NCBI RefSeq assembly: GCF_029784135.1
Contig: NC_073744.1
Location: 65,484,593 to 65,548,592, forward strand
Reading direction: 5' to 3'
Length of the DNA: 64,000 nt
Origin: Toxorhynchites rutilus septentrionalis
Lineage: Eukaryota > Arthropoda > Insecta > Diptera > Culicidae
Below, piece after piece: positions 34,502 to 45,084 of the stretch. The stretch's first letter is position 1; every line of letters begins with the position of its first letter. Made by a program: the position numbers and the translations under genes. A model generated the notes under the pieces. That model saw only the letters and a program-made list of their open reading frames with translations, did not search any database and was not told the DNA's origin.

Positions 34502-34537
34502 TATATAAGCGAGCGCCGCTCGGAAATCCACTCAGTT
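34502..34537 (+). promoter_or_regulatory. TATA box and initiator of unit C
   Basis: TATATAAG (34502-34509) and TCAGTT (34532-34537), with the initiator A about 32 bases from the first T. This is the standard insect RNA polymerase II core-promoter spacing. Units A and B conserve the same arrangement, while flanking bases vary. Confidence 0.6.
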
Positions 34538-34593
34538 CTAATTGAACAGCGATTGGAGCATGTTGTCGCTGTTGTGGTGAAGCTCTTCATTTA

Positions 34594-35044
34594 GGCTAGG
34601 CGCAAATTGAGAAGCGTATAGCGCTCGTAAGCGAACGCGAGACTACCAACACGACTCATACGTGCCACAAACGTAGCGTGGTGGAGCGCATATTGAGTCG
34701 CAGTTTGGTGTAAATAACATGCCACTCGCATACAATGACTGATTAACACAGAGTTGCGCGATATATTTATTTACTAACACAATCACCCGACCAGTACAGC
34801 CATACAGTGTCAAACCCAAGGCGCTATATGATTGTTCACCAACACAACTACCACAACCGGCATGACCAGCACGAGAAACTGTGGTTCAGCCACAGCGTCG
34901 TGCGAGTCGTGTCTCACGAGCGCTCCACCATCTCGCGTCATCTGGCCAATTTGCGCCGTTCTATCTGTTTTCATTAGCCACAAAAACAGGCGCTATATCG
35001 CGCCAATTTACTCGCGCTATATGCGTCTCAATTTGCGCCTTGCC
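34594..35044. mobile_element. PIF/Harbinger-type MITE (copy 1), 451 bp
   Basis: The ends GGCTAGGCGCAAATTGAGA and GGCAAGGCGCAAATTGAGA (inverted) continue for about 31 bp. It is flanked by TTA at 34591-34593 and 35045-35047. Units A and B carry a single TTTATCATGAAAGCGCGG at the site, so the 3-bp duplication is proven by the empty site. Copy 2 is at 40894-41296. Non-coding. Confidence 0.92.
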
Positions 35045-35129
35045 TTATCATGAAAGCGCGGATGAACGGTGTCACCAAGAGCCTGTTTGTGCACCTTAGG
35101 CCAGAAGGGAATCCAGCAGGAGAAGAGTG

Positions 35130-35170
35130 ATGCCACAAACGGTTTCCCGGGAAGATCTCGAAGCAGCCGC
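35130..35170 (+). pseudogene. H2B-like coding start (unit C)
   Basis: ATGCCACAAACGG, then a GGGAAG block and CGAAGCAGCCGC, resemble the H2B start codons for M-P-P-K-T-S-G-K-A-A-K-K-A. A CA microsatellite follows at once and no frame continues. The call rests on nucleotide resemblance only. Confidence 0.4.
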
Positions 35171-35796
35171 TACACACACACACACATACACGCGCGGAAT
35201 TCTTTCCGTTTGGATGTCATTCAGCATCGAGAAAGATCCGGAAAATAATCTGCCAGTTCCTCTGGGAATTTAAAAATACATTCATGTGAAAGAGTTTATT
35301 TGAATGTTTTCTATCCATGTAACACTGTGACCAAATATGTTTCAATCAAGTGCTATTAACAGATGTTTATCGAGTTAGCATAAACCACTGGTGGGCTTCC
35401 AGTATCGAGGAAAATGTGGAAATATCTAATCGTTACTGAAAATAATCTGCCAGTTCCTCTGGAAATTTAAAATTACATTCATGTGAAAGAGTTTATTTTA
35501 ATGTTTTCTATCCATGTAACACTGACCAAATACATTTGGTTTTGTGATTTTTCAATCAATCGCAATTAACAGGATAGCTTCTGAAGATTATTCTTCCCCA
35601 TCAGTAGGATATTTCCGTATCCAAATTTGGATGCATAAAACCTTGTGCCTCCAACGTAACGCTCTCGTTTTCGAAGTTCTCCAAATATTCATTCATTCAG
35701 AATGAATTCAGATTCAACTTCAAACAAATGAACTCTGAATCAACGATAGTCCTACGTCACCCTTGCGGTTATACCATAGATATAAGCCACCTCCTG

Positions 35797-36230
35797 TTTT
35801 TTTGCTCGTCTCGACAGTGACTAAAGCCGAGACGAGACGAGACGAATTGCTCGTCTCGTTTTCTGGAATAGGGCCCATAATAACACCGAGTTCATCAAAG
35901 TTGTCACGACGGATGAACTCTTCTGAATTCTACACACACGGTGACATTTCTTTCTTTCTTTGTTTTTAAGAGGCTTTAAACTTTGAACTTCATTCGCCTC
36001 TAAGACGGTGACAGCCGCAATAAGGTTGTATACAATTCACTTCATTTTCACCATGAAGTGACTTTCGTGATCAGGTCCATTATAATGTCAAGTTTGGAAG
36101 AAGTACTGAAATTAAAAAAAATAATTTTGAAGGGTAGATTTAAAAATATAAAAAATAATTTTACAGGGTAGATTAGAAGATTAATAAATGAACAGTTCTG
36201 CGGTTGGACCCATGAAAGTGCGCTTAGTAA
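35797..36230. other. Intervening sequence with self-complementary CGTCTC block and hairpin module
   Basis: GCTCGTCTCGACAGTGA and CGAGACGAGACGAG words at 35811-35868 can pair with one another. An AGAGGC...GCCTCT module, as at 2306, lies at 35960-36003. No gene is apparent. Confidence 0.45.
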
Positions 36231-36346
36231 GAAAACGTGAATGTGATAACGAAAAATAAATTTTGGGCGGGACGAAGTTTGCCGGGTCAGCTAGTATTCA
36301 CTACTAATAATTTTTATGGCAGAACAACGTTTGTCGGGTCAGCTAG
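36230..36346 (+). mobile_element. Two consecutive Helitron 3' termini
   Basis: GACGAAGTTTGCCGGGTCAG followed by CTAG (36291-36294) and T is the classic Helitron 3' end with a subterminal GC hairpin. A second, diverged end, AACAACGTTTGTCGGGTCAG followed by CTAG (36343-36346), lies 52 bp later. No 5' end or helicase is near, so these are truncated or tandem insertions. Confidence 0.75.
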
Positions 36347-36388
36347 TGTATAGATAAAAATTGTATTTTCTTCGTAATGAAAAAAAAT

Positions 36389-37495
36389 GGGTGGGTTATA
36401 TCTATGATATAACCGTAAGGCTGACGTGGGACTACCTTAGCTTAGCAATCATTTGTGTGTATTGATTAAATTTTTGATTGAATGAAACAATTTCCGAATT
36501 CAATTGAATCCAATATATTTGATTTGTGAGTAAAAAGATTGTATAATGCCATGTAAGGTCAATTCATGAATTGTGATAGATTTATTTATTCATTTTCGTC
36601 AAACAAATGTCAGCTACATACTTATATATTAATGATACAATGTTTTCTTAAGTTAAATATTATTCCTACGGTATATGTTTCATGATTATGTTCTTCGTTA
36701 CAAGTAAATTTAATGACAGTCCTTTTACGTTTCATATGATGACACCTTGGTTTAGAAGTCTGTCTTGCATGTATTTGCAATGCCAATTTCCCCACGCTCC
36801 ATGGATTTGAAGGTAGAGAGATTACTTAGGGGTGTTAGGGAAACACATTTCAGTCGAAACAAAAATGCCCCTCGACTCGCATGAATTTGCAATTTCCCCA
36901 CGCTCCATGGATTTGAAGTCTGTGTTAGGGAAATACATTTCGGTCGGAACAAAAATACCCCCGACTTGCATGAATTTGCAATGCATATTTCTCCACGCTC
37001 CATGTATTTAAAGTATGTATAAGGGAAATACATTTCAGTTGGAACAAAAATGCCTCCGACTTACATATATTTGCAATGCCAATTTCTCTACGCTCCATGA
37101 ATTTGAATTCTGTGTTAGGGAAACACATTTCAGTCGGAACAAAAATACTCCCGACTTCCATGTATTTGCAATGCCGATTTCCCCAACGCTGCTTGGTTAT
37201 GATGACTGCGTTAGGGAAACCGTAAATCGGGCCAATCAAAACGAGGCAGTTAGGGCGTTTAGATAACGCTTAACATTTTACAGTTATTCAATTGTTTATC
37301 TGATGAAAAATAACATTTTATAAATTGCGGTAGAAGTGTAGAAATATTCCCTATCGGTTGATGCAAACATCTTTCCGATCCAGTAAGAAATGTACGAGTT
37401 ATGAACATTTGGAATCTTTCATTTTTTCCTGCATGTTCTGTGTTTAGGTTTTCATTTTACCCTCCATATATTCCGGTTAGACGTAGTCCCACGTC
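36389..37495 (-). mobile_element. Histone repeat unit E with 95-bp tandem array
   Basis: Head hairpin 36394-36414 (GGTTATATC, loop TAT, GATATAACC: a perfect 9-bp stem) and tail palindrome 37480-37495 (GACGTAGTCCCACGTC, one base changed). The tail side (TTCCGGTTAGACG, GGGCCAATCAAAACG) resembles the H2A units. No histone frame remains. The centre is the 95-bp array at 36757-37190. Unit F begins 4-5 bp after its tail. Confidence 0.7.
36757..37190. repeat. Tandem array of a roughly 95-bp unit
   Basis: GACTTGCATG-like words recur at about 36763, 36874, 36963, 37058 and 37153 (spacings 111, 89, 95, 95). Each is followed by TATTTGCAATGCC, ACGCTCCATG, TGTTAGGGAAA and GGAACAAAAAT. Inverse copies of the same unit occur twice in unit K (about 55815-55990) and once near 19715. 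Open frames across it are repeat artefacts. Confidence 0.88.
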
Positions 37496-37499
37496 AAAA

Positions 37500-37790
37500 G
37501 ATGGGTTAAATCTATCATATAACCGCAAGGTTGACGTGGGACTATCGCTGGTGATTACTAAATTTGTTTTGTATTGATTAAATTATTGATTGAATGAAAT
37601 AATTTTCAAATTAAATTGAATTCAACATATTTGCCTTGTAAGTAAAGAATCGGAACAAAGGCCATGTAATGTAAAGCATCTTGGCTTTGATGGCTGCGTT
37701 GGGAAAACCTTAAATCGGGCTAATCAAAACGGGACAGTTAGCACGTTTTCGTGGACAGTTCTAAGGGACTTGTTCGAAATCAGTATTTTA
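37500..37790 (-). repeat. Truncated histone repeat unit F (head only)
   Basis: Head hairpin 37504-37524 (GGTTAAATC, loop TAT, CATATAACC, with mismatches), then the same head-proximal sequence as unit E (GATTAAATTATTGATTGAATG). It fades after a CGGGCTAATCAAAACGGGACAG block. No tail is present. Confidence 0.65.
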
Positions 37791-38805
37791 TGTCAAATAA
37801 ACGGAATTAGGCACTAATTGAAATAAGGGAGCATAACGGTATTCACTAAGAAATAAAACAACAGTAACGTTTTGTTTATAAATATGCCTTTATTTATACT
37901 TCAAAACATTCCTTATTCTGCCAAAAACCGACATCAGGTTTTTAGTTTAATACCAATACCTTGTGTTTATTTCTAAGTTTTGATGGAAGGTATGTGTTTG
38001 TAAATGATTGAAAAAAAAATCTTCTGAACAACCGAAAATGAAACATTGTTGTATTTACCCACCAATACATAGTTTTACAGAGGAAGCAACGCTTACCACC
38101 TATAAAGTGGTAATACACGTATTAATAGGTGTAGGATAATAATGACAAATTCTCCTGACAACACACTTTTTGATTTCGGGTCGCTACTATTTTCATATGA
38201 AAAGTTGACTTTTCACGTACAAAGGTTTCTTTAGCCGAATATTTTGTTTGTTACATTTATAAATAGTTTTTTTTCTAATCGATAGGCTCTATCCATTGAC
38301 ATACAACACGTTATTGGTTGCACGCATTATCACTGCTACTTCCAGCAGTGAAAATTGTCATCTTTATTTGCTATAACACTATCTTTGATCTCATCCTTGT
38401 TAGCTATCACCGTCAAAATGTATCTCATCACGTATTCTTCAATAAATGTCATTGAAACAAGCTGCTAATCACCGCATTTTCATTAACTAAGTTTTCGATA
38501 AATCCCACAAACTAAATGCATGGCTTTAAGGTTGAAATAAACTGAATGCAGAGGAAACTTCGCCACGTAAATAACATTCAATATCGAGAACATAACAAAT
38601 CGTTGATGGAAGTAAGATTTTTTTGCTTAAACTGCGAATGTCTCATTTCTCATGATCCATCCTAAAGTTGAACCCTATTCAAAACGGTTGTTGAGTGCTG
38701 TGGTTTGTTGCATTGTTGTTTGAACTTCCGCTCTGATCTTCCGACAAAACGCATGATATTTTTCCATTACATGAAGAATTCCTCGGTGGAATGCGATAGC
38801 GGCAG
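37791..38805. other. Gene-poor stretch 3' of the golgin-A7 gene
   Basis: AT-rich, with no reading frame of note. Minus-strand AATAAA-type signals (TTTATT on the plus strand, for example near 37888 and 38361) could serve the gene at 38806-39429, but the true poly(A) site is not evident. Confidence 0.45.
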
Positions 38806-39429
38806 TCACGTGCGTCCCGGACGATCGAGTATCGAGATCTCTATTACCCGCAGGCCCCGACAGACCGGATCAGTGATCTGCAGTCCTTTGGGATTATAGA
38901 CGCGTTCGTTCTGCATCGCAATGTACTTCGACACTTTGCGTAAGCACTGGAATGAATCGGGAGATTTGTAAATGTTATTTATTCATGTTCCTTGGTTTTT
39001 CACTTACCTTCTCGTAGTGCGTTTCGGTGCAAATGTAAATCAGATAAGCGGTGATACAGGCTAAACATCCCTCGCAATAAGTACTGCAGGAGCCCTTCTC
39101 CGCTTCCGCGAAATACTCATTTAGCTTGTTCATCGTGCTCTCGAATGTGTGTCTGTCGATCTTTAAACAGCAGCCAAGAAAAACACTCACTTTAATCGAA
39201 TTATGTGACCGTAAGATACACGCAAGCCAAAACACTCGAGTGTAATCAATACAAACAGAAGATGCAATGAAGCATCAATACGCACCCGACTCTCCAGCTC
39301 GGGTGGAAACCTGGTTTGAAATTTAACCGAGGTGCCTTCGCTGTAATCCCGTTGGATGAACACCTTCATGTAGCTCGGCTGAGTTGCTGCTGGCGTTCCA
39401 GGCTGGGACATTCGAACGTTTCCAGCCAT
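38806..39429 (-). CDS. Golgin subfamily A member 7 / Erf4-like protein, 3 exons
   Basis: Exons on the minus strand: 39286-39429, 39008-39160 and 38806-38946, joined across GT-AG introns of 125 and 61 bp. They give 145 residues. The protein shows [47 protein letters not shown] and ETHYEK, then [14 protein letters not shown] and GLQITDP. These are the hallmark order and length of GOLGA7 (human about 137 residues). Family knowledge: GOLGA7/Erf4 is the accessory subunit of a DHHC palmitoyltransferase at the Golgi and is itself palmitoylated on cysteines; EGCLAC fits. Start chosen at the first ATG; a GTGCGT donor and AG acceptors are clear. An initiator-like TCAGTT (minus) lies at 39510-39515. The gene looks intact. 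Confidence 0.95.
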
Positions 39430-40176
39430 TTTTGTTCCCTTCACTTTCAGATGGGAAGAGAACCGAGGAGAGAATTGCGAAATCACGAACTCAATGCATT
39501 ATCTATGTAAACTGAATTTTACCTTTTCCTTCACTTCCCTTCACAGTCACTATGATGATGATCACTGTTGTACCTTGAACTTGTGGGAAATTGATATAAA
39601 ATGGAACAAATTACTCGATTGTTGATAAAAATATGTTGGTTTGTAGTTTAGCAGTTTTTTTCATTCTCTTGTTGACGTCTGATTGTCAATACTCCTACGC
39701 ATATGAACTGTCAAGCAGCTGAGAGCGAGGGAAAAGACAGTAGGTACAAACACACGATAAATCGAAAGGCGTTGTTTTGTCGTATAATGTTTACACTCGG
39801 ATAAATATTTGGTAAATATTTATCAATTTATCAAGAGCATTCACTACCCATATTCCTTTTTGCCTACCAAGATTGGGTCGATGAAATGTCAACAATCGAC
39901 CTCAAATATTGCCACCTTGCAATCGATTTATCGACTTTCAATATGCATTCATCGAACAACTTGACGCCACTTTCTTGCCAACATGTGCAAGGCGTCGACC
40001 TGCTTGCAGAGCTGCTTTCAGCAATTTTGCTCGCCTCTTGTTTGTATTGGTTTGTTATTGAAATGAAATAAGAAAAAAATACATAATTATTTTTAATCAT
40101 TTCATTACAGATAGAAATAAGCCATTCTGCTCAGCTATTTAGTTTTGCCACTCATTTGCAAATATGTATATATATT
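39430..40176. other. Upstream region of the golgin-A7 gene
   Basis: It holds the probable 5' leader and promoter (no TATA seen). Unannotated sequence follows to 40176, with only short frames on each strand that I could not assign. A CATTTGCAAATATG palindromic block at about 40152 is the only visible structure. Confidence 0.4.
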
Positions 40177-40462
40177 TTAGGTGGAGATGGTTTGCTTATG
40201 GCAAATCTCAAAATCTGAGCGAGGGCAAGACTCTAATAGCTTTTCATATTCCCGTTCCTCCCGGCGATCCCATTCTTCAATGGCTTGGGGTTCACCAGCA
40301 TTAGAATCCTGCACTGGAGGATATTCGTCGTGTTTTTTCTTCGTTTTAGTATTGGTGTCGATGTCTCCAGGGTCTGAAAAGACAAATTCATTACGGCATT
40401 ATTCTCATAAAAAAATGGAACTTACATAATTGCTGATAACGATCAACAGTCTTGGATCTCAT
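40177..40462 (-). CDS. Small conserved-looking protein of unknown function, 2 coding exons
   Basis: Minus-strand exons 40426-40462 and 40177-40373 are joined by a 52-bp GTAAGT...CAG intron and give 77 residues from the ATG at 40462. The protein is charged and acidic (KTVDRYQQLY, KTKKKHDEYPP, IEEWDRREEREYEKLLES) with no signal peptide or membrane segment. I do not recognise the family. Upstream in the same frame FEKLYEDER also looks coding. Further upstream a different frame (HHHSVGCHCDSSQQHQ) looks coding too, so the true N-terminus may be longer and broken by a 1-base frameshift near 40500. A non-coding or 5' exon ends at 40728 with a GTGAGT donor, and its acceptor is at 40666. Confidence 0.5.
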
Positions 40463-40665
40463 CCTCTCATCCTCATAAAGTTTTTCGAAACACCATCGAT
40501 GGTCAGGTCCTGTTGTTGCTGTTCTTCGGTACGGTCACCAGGGCTTGGATGATACTGCTGCGGAAATTGTTGATGCTGTTGGCTGCTATCACAGTGGCAA
40601 CCCACACTGTGGTGATGGCGGAAATAATCTCGCTCACAGGAACCAAAATAGCCTTGTGTTTATAG
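40426..40665 (-). other. Internal exon with two overlapping coding-like frames
   Basis: The exon is bounded by TTTGTTTCAG (acceptor, 40666-40675) and GTAAGT (donor). Its first two thirds read well in one frame (CERDYFRHHHSVGCHCDS, PQQYHPSPGDRTEEQQQQ). Its last third reads in another (HRWCFEKLYEDERMRSK). A one-base indel near 40500 would connect them. Either the gene is a recent pseudogene, or the assembly has an error, or only the short downstream protein is made. Confidence 0.45.
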
Positions 40666-40893
40666 CTGAAACAAAATAAAATAATTAGTAAATGAAAATA
40701 AGAAATAGAAATAGAATCCCAACTCACCAGTTGTATGATTCGATTGTTTTGTTATGAGATGACAGTTTGGCGGAGAAAAAAAAACAGTGATGTCGATTTG
40801 TTTTGTAAATCATTCCGTATTTTCGATCAACGAAGTTGATCGTTCTATGTTAGGTCGATAATTTGTTCGTTGACTGGATTGTGGGTAGTCTAA

Positions 40894-41296
40894 GGCTAAG
40901 CGCAAATTGAGAAGCGTATAGCGCGAGTAACTTGGCGCGATATAGCGCCTGTTTTTGTGGCTAATTAAAACAGATAGATCGGTGCAAATTGGCCAGGTGA
41001 CGCGAAATGGTGCAGCGCTCGTGAGACACGAGACGCGCGACGCTGTGGCTAAACCACAGTTTCTCGTGCTGGTCGTGCCGGTTGTGGAGACTGACACTAT
41101 ATGGTTGTGCCGGTCGGGTGGTTGTGTTAGTAAATAAATATATCGCGCAACTCTGTGTGAATCGAACATTGCATGCGAGTGGCACGTTATTTACACCAAA
41201 CTGCGACTCAATATGCGCACCACCTCGCTACATTTGTGGCATGCATGAGTCGTGTTGGCTTACGAGAGCTATACGCTTTTCAATTTGTGCCTAGCC
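40894..41296. mobile_element. PIF/Harbinger-type MITE (copy 2), 403 bp
   Basis: Ends GGCTAAGCGCAAATTGAGA and GGCTAGGCACAAATTGAAA (inverted), flanked by TAA at 40891-40893 and 41297-41299. Its interior matches copy 1 in inverse orientation. Non-coding. TWA targets are typical of PIF/Harbinger. Confidence 0.88.
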
Positions 41297-41344
41297 TAAA
41301 ACTGGCTGATTTGTGGAACCACCATCGACAAAATATCAGGAAAC

Positions 41345-43799
41345 TAGAAGTAGGTTATATCTGTGATATAAGCGCAAGGCGGAGGTAGGACTAACGTTGG
41401 CTTAGCAATCAATAAGCAACATGCTTATAGTTCTCAGCCATTTCATCTTTCGATTAAAGTGATTATCATACCACTTTATTTAGCCGGAAAAAAATATTAA
41501 CGCTCAAAGGAGCTATCGATTCCATCTCAGAAATACCTAGCGCGAATAATACTCCTTCCCCAAGTCCCGACAGCTGGTCTCATCGGTTGATAGCGGCATC
41601 CGTGAGCAATCGATAATAGAACTTATGTTTTCACCAAACAATGCGTTCAGTCAGCTGCAGATAAGAAATGGAATTAGGGAAGAAAGGTATAATCGACAAT
41701 AGGCGTGTGAGCATCCGCATCTCACATAGCAATAACAAACCCATTTAGGGTTTCTGAGCGAGCGCTAGCTTATATACGGATTTGTGTGACTTCAATAACC
41801 TGCTATCAAAGCTATTTTAAAGCTAACAGTTTTTCGAGTCAAAAGTAGCAATCATATAGCTCTTGGACATTTTGTCGTTTGTATGGAATGATTATCATAC
41901 CATTTCGTTGATTCGGAGCAGAATTATCAACGCATCAAGAAGGAATGGATTCCTCCTCGGAATTACACAGCAAAAATAATACCCCCTTCCCAACAATTGG
42001 CAAAGACAATAGATTGCGGCATTCGTAAACGAATATTTTTATAACGCTGCATCCATCATTGTGATTTCTTCGATATGGTGAAATATCCACTACAAAACAT
42101 CATAAATTTCGTGTTCTTCACTATCAAATCCATAGCCAATGGCACTCATCGGTATCAAACTATTATCGACAGCTCTATTTTCGCTAAATGTTCCATCAGT
42201 TAAGCTCAGAAACGAAATGGAATTGAGGGAGAAAAGCATAATGCATGGGCGTGTGAGCGTGAGGTTCCGTATCCGTTATTTTCAATCCAAAATCCCGAAT
42301 AATGCGAAACATCGCGACACCAGATTATGTGCGGATTTGCGTGATTTCAATAGCCTGTTTTCAAATTTAATTTCAAGCTATTAAAACAAGTAACAAGCCC
42401 CTTTTTTAAATTCATTTATTTTCAACTGGTTCAGCAACGTTAAGCATCAATGAGCCGTGTTTATGAATAGGGAAAAGCCTCTGGGAGAAGAAATATGCAA
42501 AGGTTCTTTCTCAAAAAGACATAAAAACCCTGTCGTTTTTTCAAGAAATGGTACAATATAAATTATTGAATAGCAATTCATAATAAAATAATATTTAAGG
42601 CTTCTTCTTGTGAATTTTTGATAGAGATTACCACCTCCTTGAAGATTGCGTGTGATTGCGTGCATCTGAGTATTTTTAAGTTCTGAAGGAAATAGTTGGA
42701 GAAAAATGAAAACGTTGAAAAACAATAGATTATTGGTAAATAATAAAATTATTCATAAAAAACCTAAAAAGTTGGAGATGTTAACAATAATTAAAAATAA
42801 AAAAAATAAAAAAATAAACACATACACATATTTGAAAGTGTATGGACTTGAGGAAATAATATTTCAACGAAATAGCATCGAGATTACGTGTAGCTAGAAC
42901 CAAGGCGCTTGTATAAATGTGTAACAGGTGAAGCAACATCATCACTTCAATAAGAAGGGGATTACGGTTTGTGGAGCGGGGGTTGTTTGTTTTGTTATTG
43001 CTAGGATACGCCATTTTTGCATTTTCACATGCGAGAGTAGTGGATGAACTGGATGAGAATGAAATTCTACAAAATCATTCCGTCTTTTTCCGAAAGCCGA
43101 ACAAAGTAGGCATCGTTCGAATAAGCGTCGCAGCAGTTTGTAGAGAGCCGCCGGCAGCGTTCTGATGCTGTTTGTAAACAATACCGACAGCAATTCCAAT
43201 ATGGCTGAATGTGCATTTCATATGATTGTTTCACCTGGTATATATAGAGGCGCCTTGGCTAGAACGTCGCGGATCGAAACATTGAGTGGCATTTCCTTTT
43301 TGCGAAAATTTTCTATTAGAGATATCCTATTATTTTATAATTCAGAGCAATACCACACAATGTGATCGATATCGTGATAACCTATACCACAAATACATAG
43401 GTTACTATCACTAATATTAATTCGAAAAAGATGTGCATTCGAGAAATAATTATTAGACATGAGTCTGCACATTACCCGTATGAAATCACGAGAATAATTA
43501 TACGCTTGGAATCTTGATTTGAGGGAAACTTTAGGAATGATAGAATACAGCCATCGACCTTCATCACTGCCATTCCAACTTATCTGTCAAAATTCAAGTG
43601 CACATTCACGAGGAAAATAAGTAACAAGCCTCTAACGCGTAGACATTTTATCTTTTGAATTGAATGCCTTTCATACCATTTCGTTCAGTTGTTTAGGAGG
43701 TATTAACGCTCAAAATCTTGTTGCTCCGGCGTAACGCTCTCATTTTCGAAACTTTGAAGCTACATCCCAGTACAGAAATGAAAGACGTAGTCCTACGTC
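41345..43799 (-). mobile_element. Histone repeat unit G (H2B-type promoters), interrupted by a LINE
   Basis: Head hairpin 41353-41373 (GGTTATATC, loop TGT, GATATAAGC) and tail palindrome 43784-43799. Inside are two tandem promoter modules, each with ATCATACCATTTCG, TATTAACGC and a minus-strand TATATAAG or its remnant (about 41769). A 1.2-kb LINE 3' end at 42400-43618 interrupts the unit. No histone frame is left. 841-1250 is a relative of this subtype. Confidence 0.65.
42400..43618 (-). mobile_element. 5'-truncated LINE, C-terminal end
   Basis: It is flanked by a 12-bp target duplication, AAGTAACAAGCC (42388-42399 and 43619-43630). The minus-strand translation has RVMCRLMSNNYFSNAHLFRI, then CICGIGYHDIDHIVWYC, a zinc-binding CxC...HxxxHxxxxC motif found at the C-terminus of many non-LTR retrotransposons, then a degenerate MPLNVSIRDVLA. 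The tail on the minus strand is AATAAATGAATTTAAAAAAG. The reading frame carries stops (for example after YCSEL). Confidence 0.82.
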
Positions 43800-44104
43800 A
43801 AAAACCAAATCGATGGTGTTGGTGGTTATTACAGCAATAAACACAGCTCCCACTTTTGGAAAATTTCTTCTTTCAATTCGAGTGGCAAAGCGTTGTTACT
43901 TTGAAGCCACGCACGAATTCGTAAAAACTGAATGATCAATCGTAAAGTCGCTATTCACAAATAAGCTTTAAAAAACACATCTAAAGTAACACAGGTAGTA
44001 ACTCTCCAAGCAAACAAAAATCACTTTACATATAATATTATTCGGATATGACTTAAGAAGGAATCGTATTGTAATAACTTTTAATAACTCTTTTGTGAAA
44101 GGTT

Positions 44105-44385
44105 TGGTGGTCCTGAATAGAGCGGTCAACGATTCGATAACACTGGAGAAATTCGTGATGCAGTTACATCGTACTTCAAAAAGTTGGACGCTACGCACTT
44201 CGCGCTCGGAATAGAAAAACTCGTGCCACGCTATGAAAAATGCCTCGAACGTTACGGCGATTATGTAGAAAAATAGAAAATAAAACGTAGATTACCATAA
44301 TCATCTTCTTTGTTGTCCTAACTTCATTTTTCCGCGATTTCTGAGACAGTGAAACTTATTTTTTGAACGACCCGTATACCCATGT
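44105..44385 (+). pseudogene. 3' end of a mariner-like transposase
   Basis: Plus-strand codons read DAVTSYFKKLDATHFALG, then IEKLVPRYEKCLERYGDYVE and a stop. This is the conserved C-terminal block of mariner-type transposases (R-x-x-K-C-x-x-x-x-G-x-Y). The catalytic core is absent. The region from 43800 to 44104 shows no gene. Confidence 0.65.
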
Positions 44386-44655
44386 CTAAACAACACAAAA
44401 TTGCGGATAATCAAATTAAAAGAAACACCAAAAAACACACCAATTATCAGCGAAGAGGAAACACAATTAAGCCGCGGAGGGGGAAAGACTGTCTCAGATA
44501 ATTTTTTCTACCGACTGATTTGCTTCGAACGTGTTCTACAGAATTGGAGGAAAGTGGTACAACTAATATGCGTGTGCCATTGGCACGGTACGTACCATGG
44601 CACGACAAAATTCTGTACCATTTGGTACGGCACAAGGCTGTGCCATGGTACACTT

Positions 44656-44772
44656 GGCACGGTTGGCACAGCTGGCACAGTTGGCACAAATGGCACAAAT
44701 GGCACAAATGGCACAAATGGCACGAATGGCACAATTGGCACAATTGGTACAAATGGTACAAATGGCTCATTT
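44656..44772. repeat. Tandem array of a 9-bp unit (GGCACAAAT), about 13 copies
   Basis: Units are GGCACGGTT, GGCACAGCT, GGCACAGTT, GGCACAAAT (four), GGCACGAAT, GGCACAATT (two), GGTACAAAT (two) and GGCTCATTT. The upstream 44575-44655 holds irregular GGCACGGTACG and GTGCCATGG words that recur near 49200-49280. A 9-base period keeps all frames open; the apparent GTNGTNG-like and WHKWHK-like peptides are repeat artefacts. Confidence 0.9.
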
Positions 44773-45084
44773 GGAATGGTATGTTTCAGTGCACAGATTC
44801 AAATCCCTATTTCTACTAAACGGTTCTGTTGCTTGCCCAGTTTGTATGTTTGTATGCAGGGGATCGATTCAATGCTGTTTTTTCAAAAGTAAAAATAATC
44901 ATTGTTTTAAGTTTATTTCTCTGATTACTAGCGTACCGACAGACTATTTGGGCCCGGCAAGAAAAACATCCGAATCGCGTTAGACGACGAACTTAATAAT
45001 ATAAATGTTACCCCCTTCTTGTCAACACAACTTTATCTCTGCTAACATTATAAAACTGCGTATTCCATTGTCTTGAGAACCCAA

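Larger units (their letters stand above)
34257..35796 (+). mobile_element. Histone repeat unit C (H2B-type), split by a MITE
   Basis: Tail palindrome 34257-34272 (GACGTAGGACTACGTC) and head hairpin 35767-35787 (GGTTATACC, loop ATA, GATATAAGC; one mismatch). This is the inverted orientation relative to A and B. It contains the promoter and H2B-like start, two internal tandem units, and a PIF/Harbinger MITE at 34594-35044. A and B are uninterrupted at that MITE site, which shows the exact empty site. Confidence 0.8.

Noticed and set aside
36752..37239. Two 90-100-codon frames with repeated MERGEI and FLFRLKC
   Set aside because: They are readings of the 95-bp tandem repeat.
44401..44983. Several overlapping open frames with GTNGTNG-, WHKWHK- and AQMAQM-like repeats
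   Set aside because: All are different frames of the 9-bp GGCACAAAT array and have no independent support.
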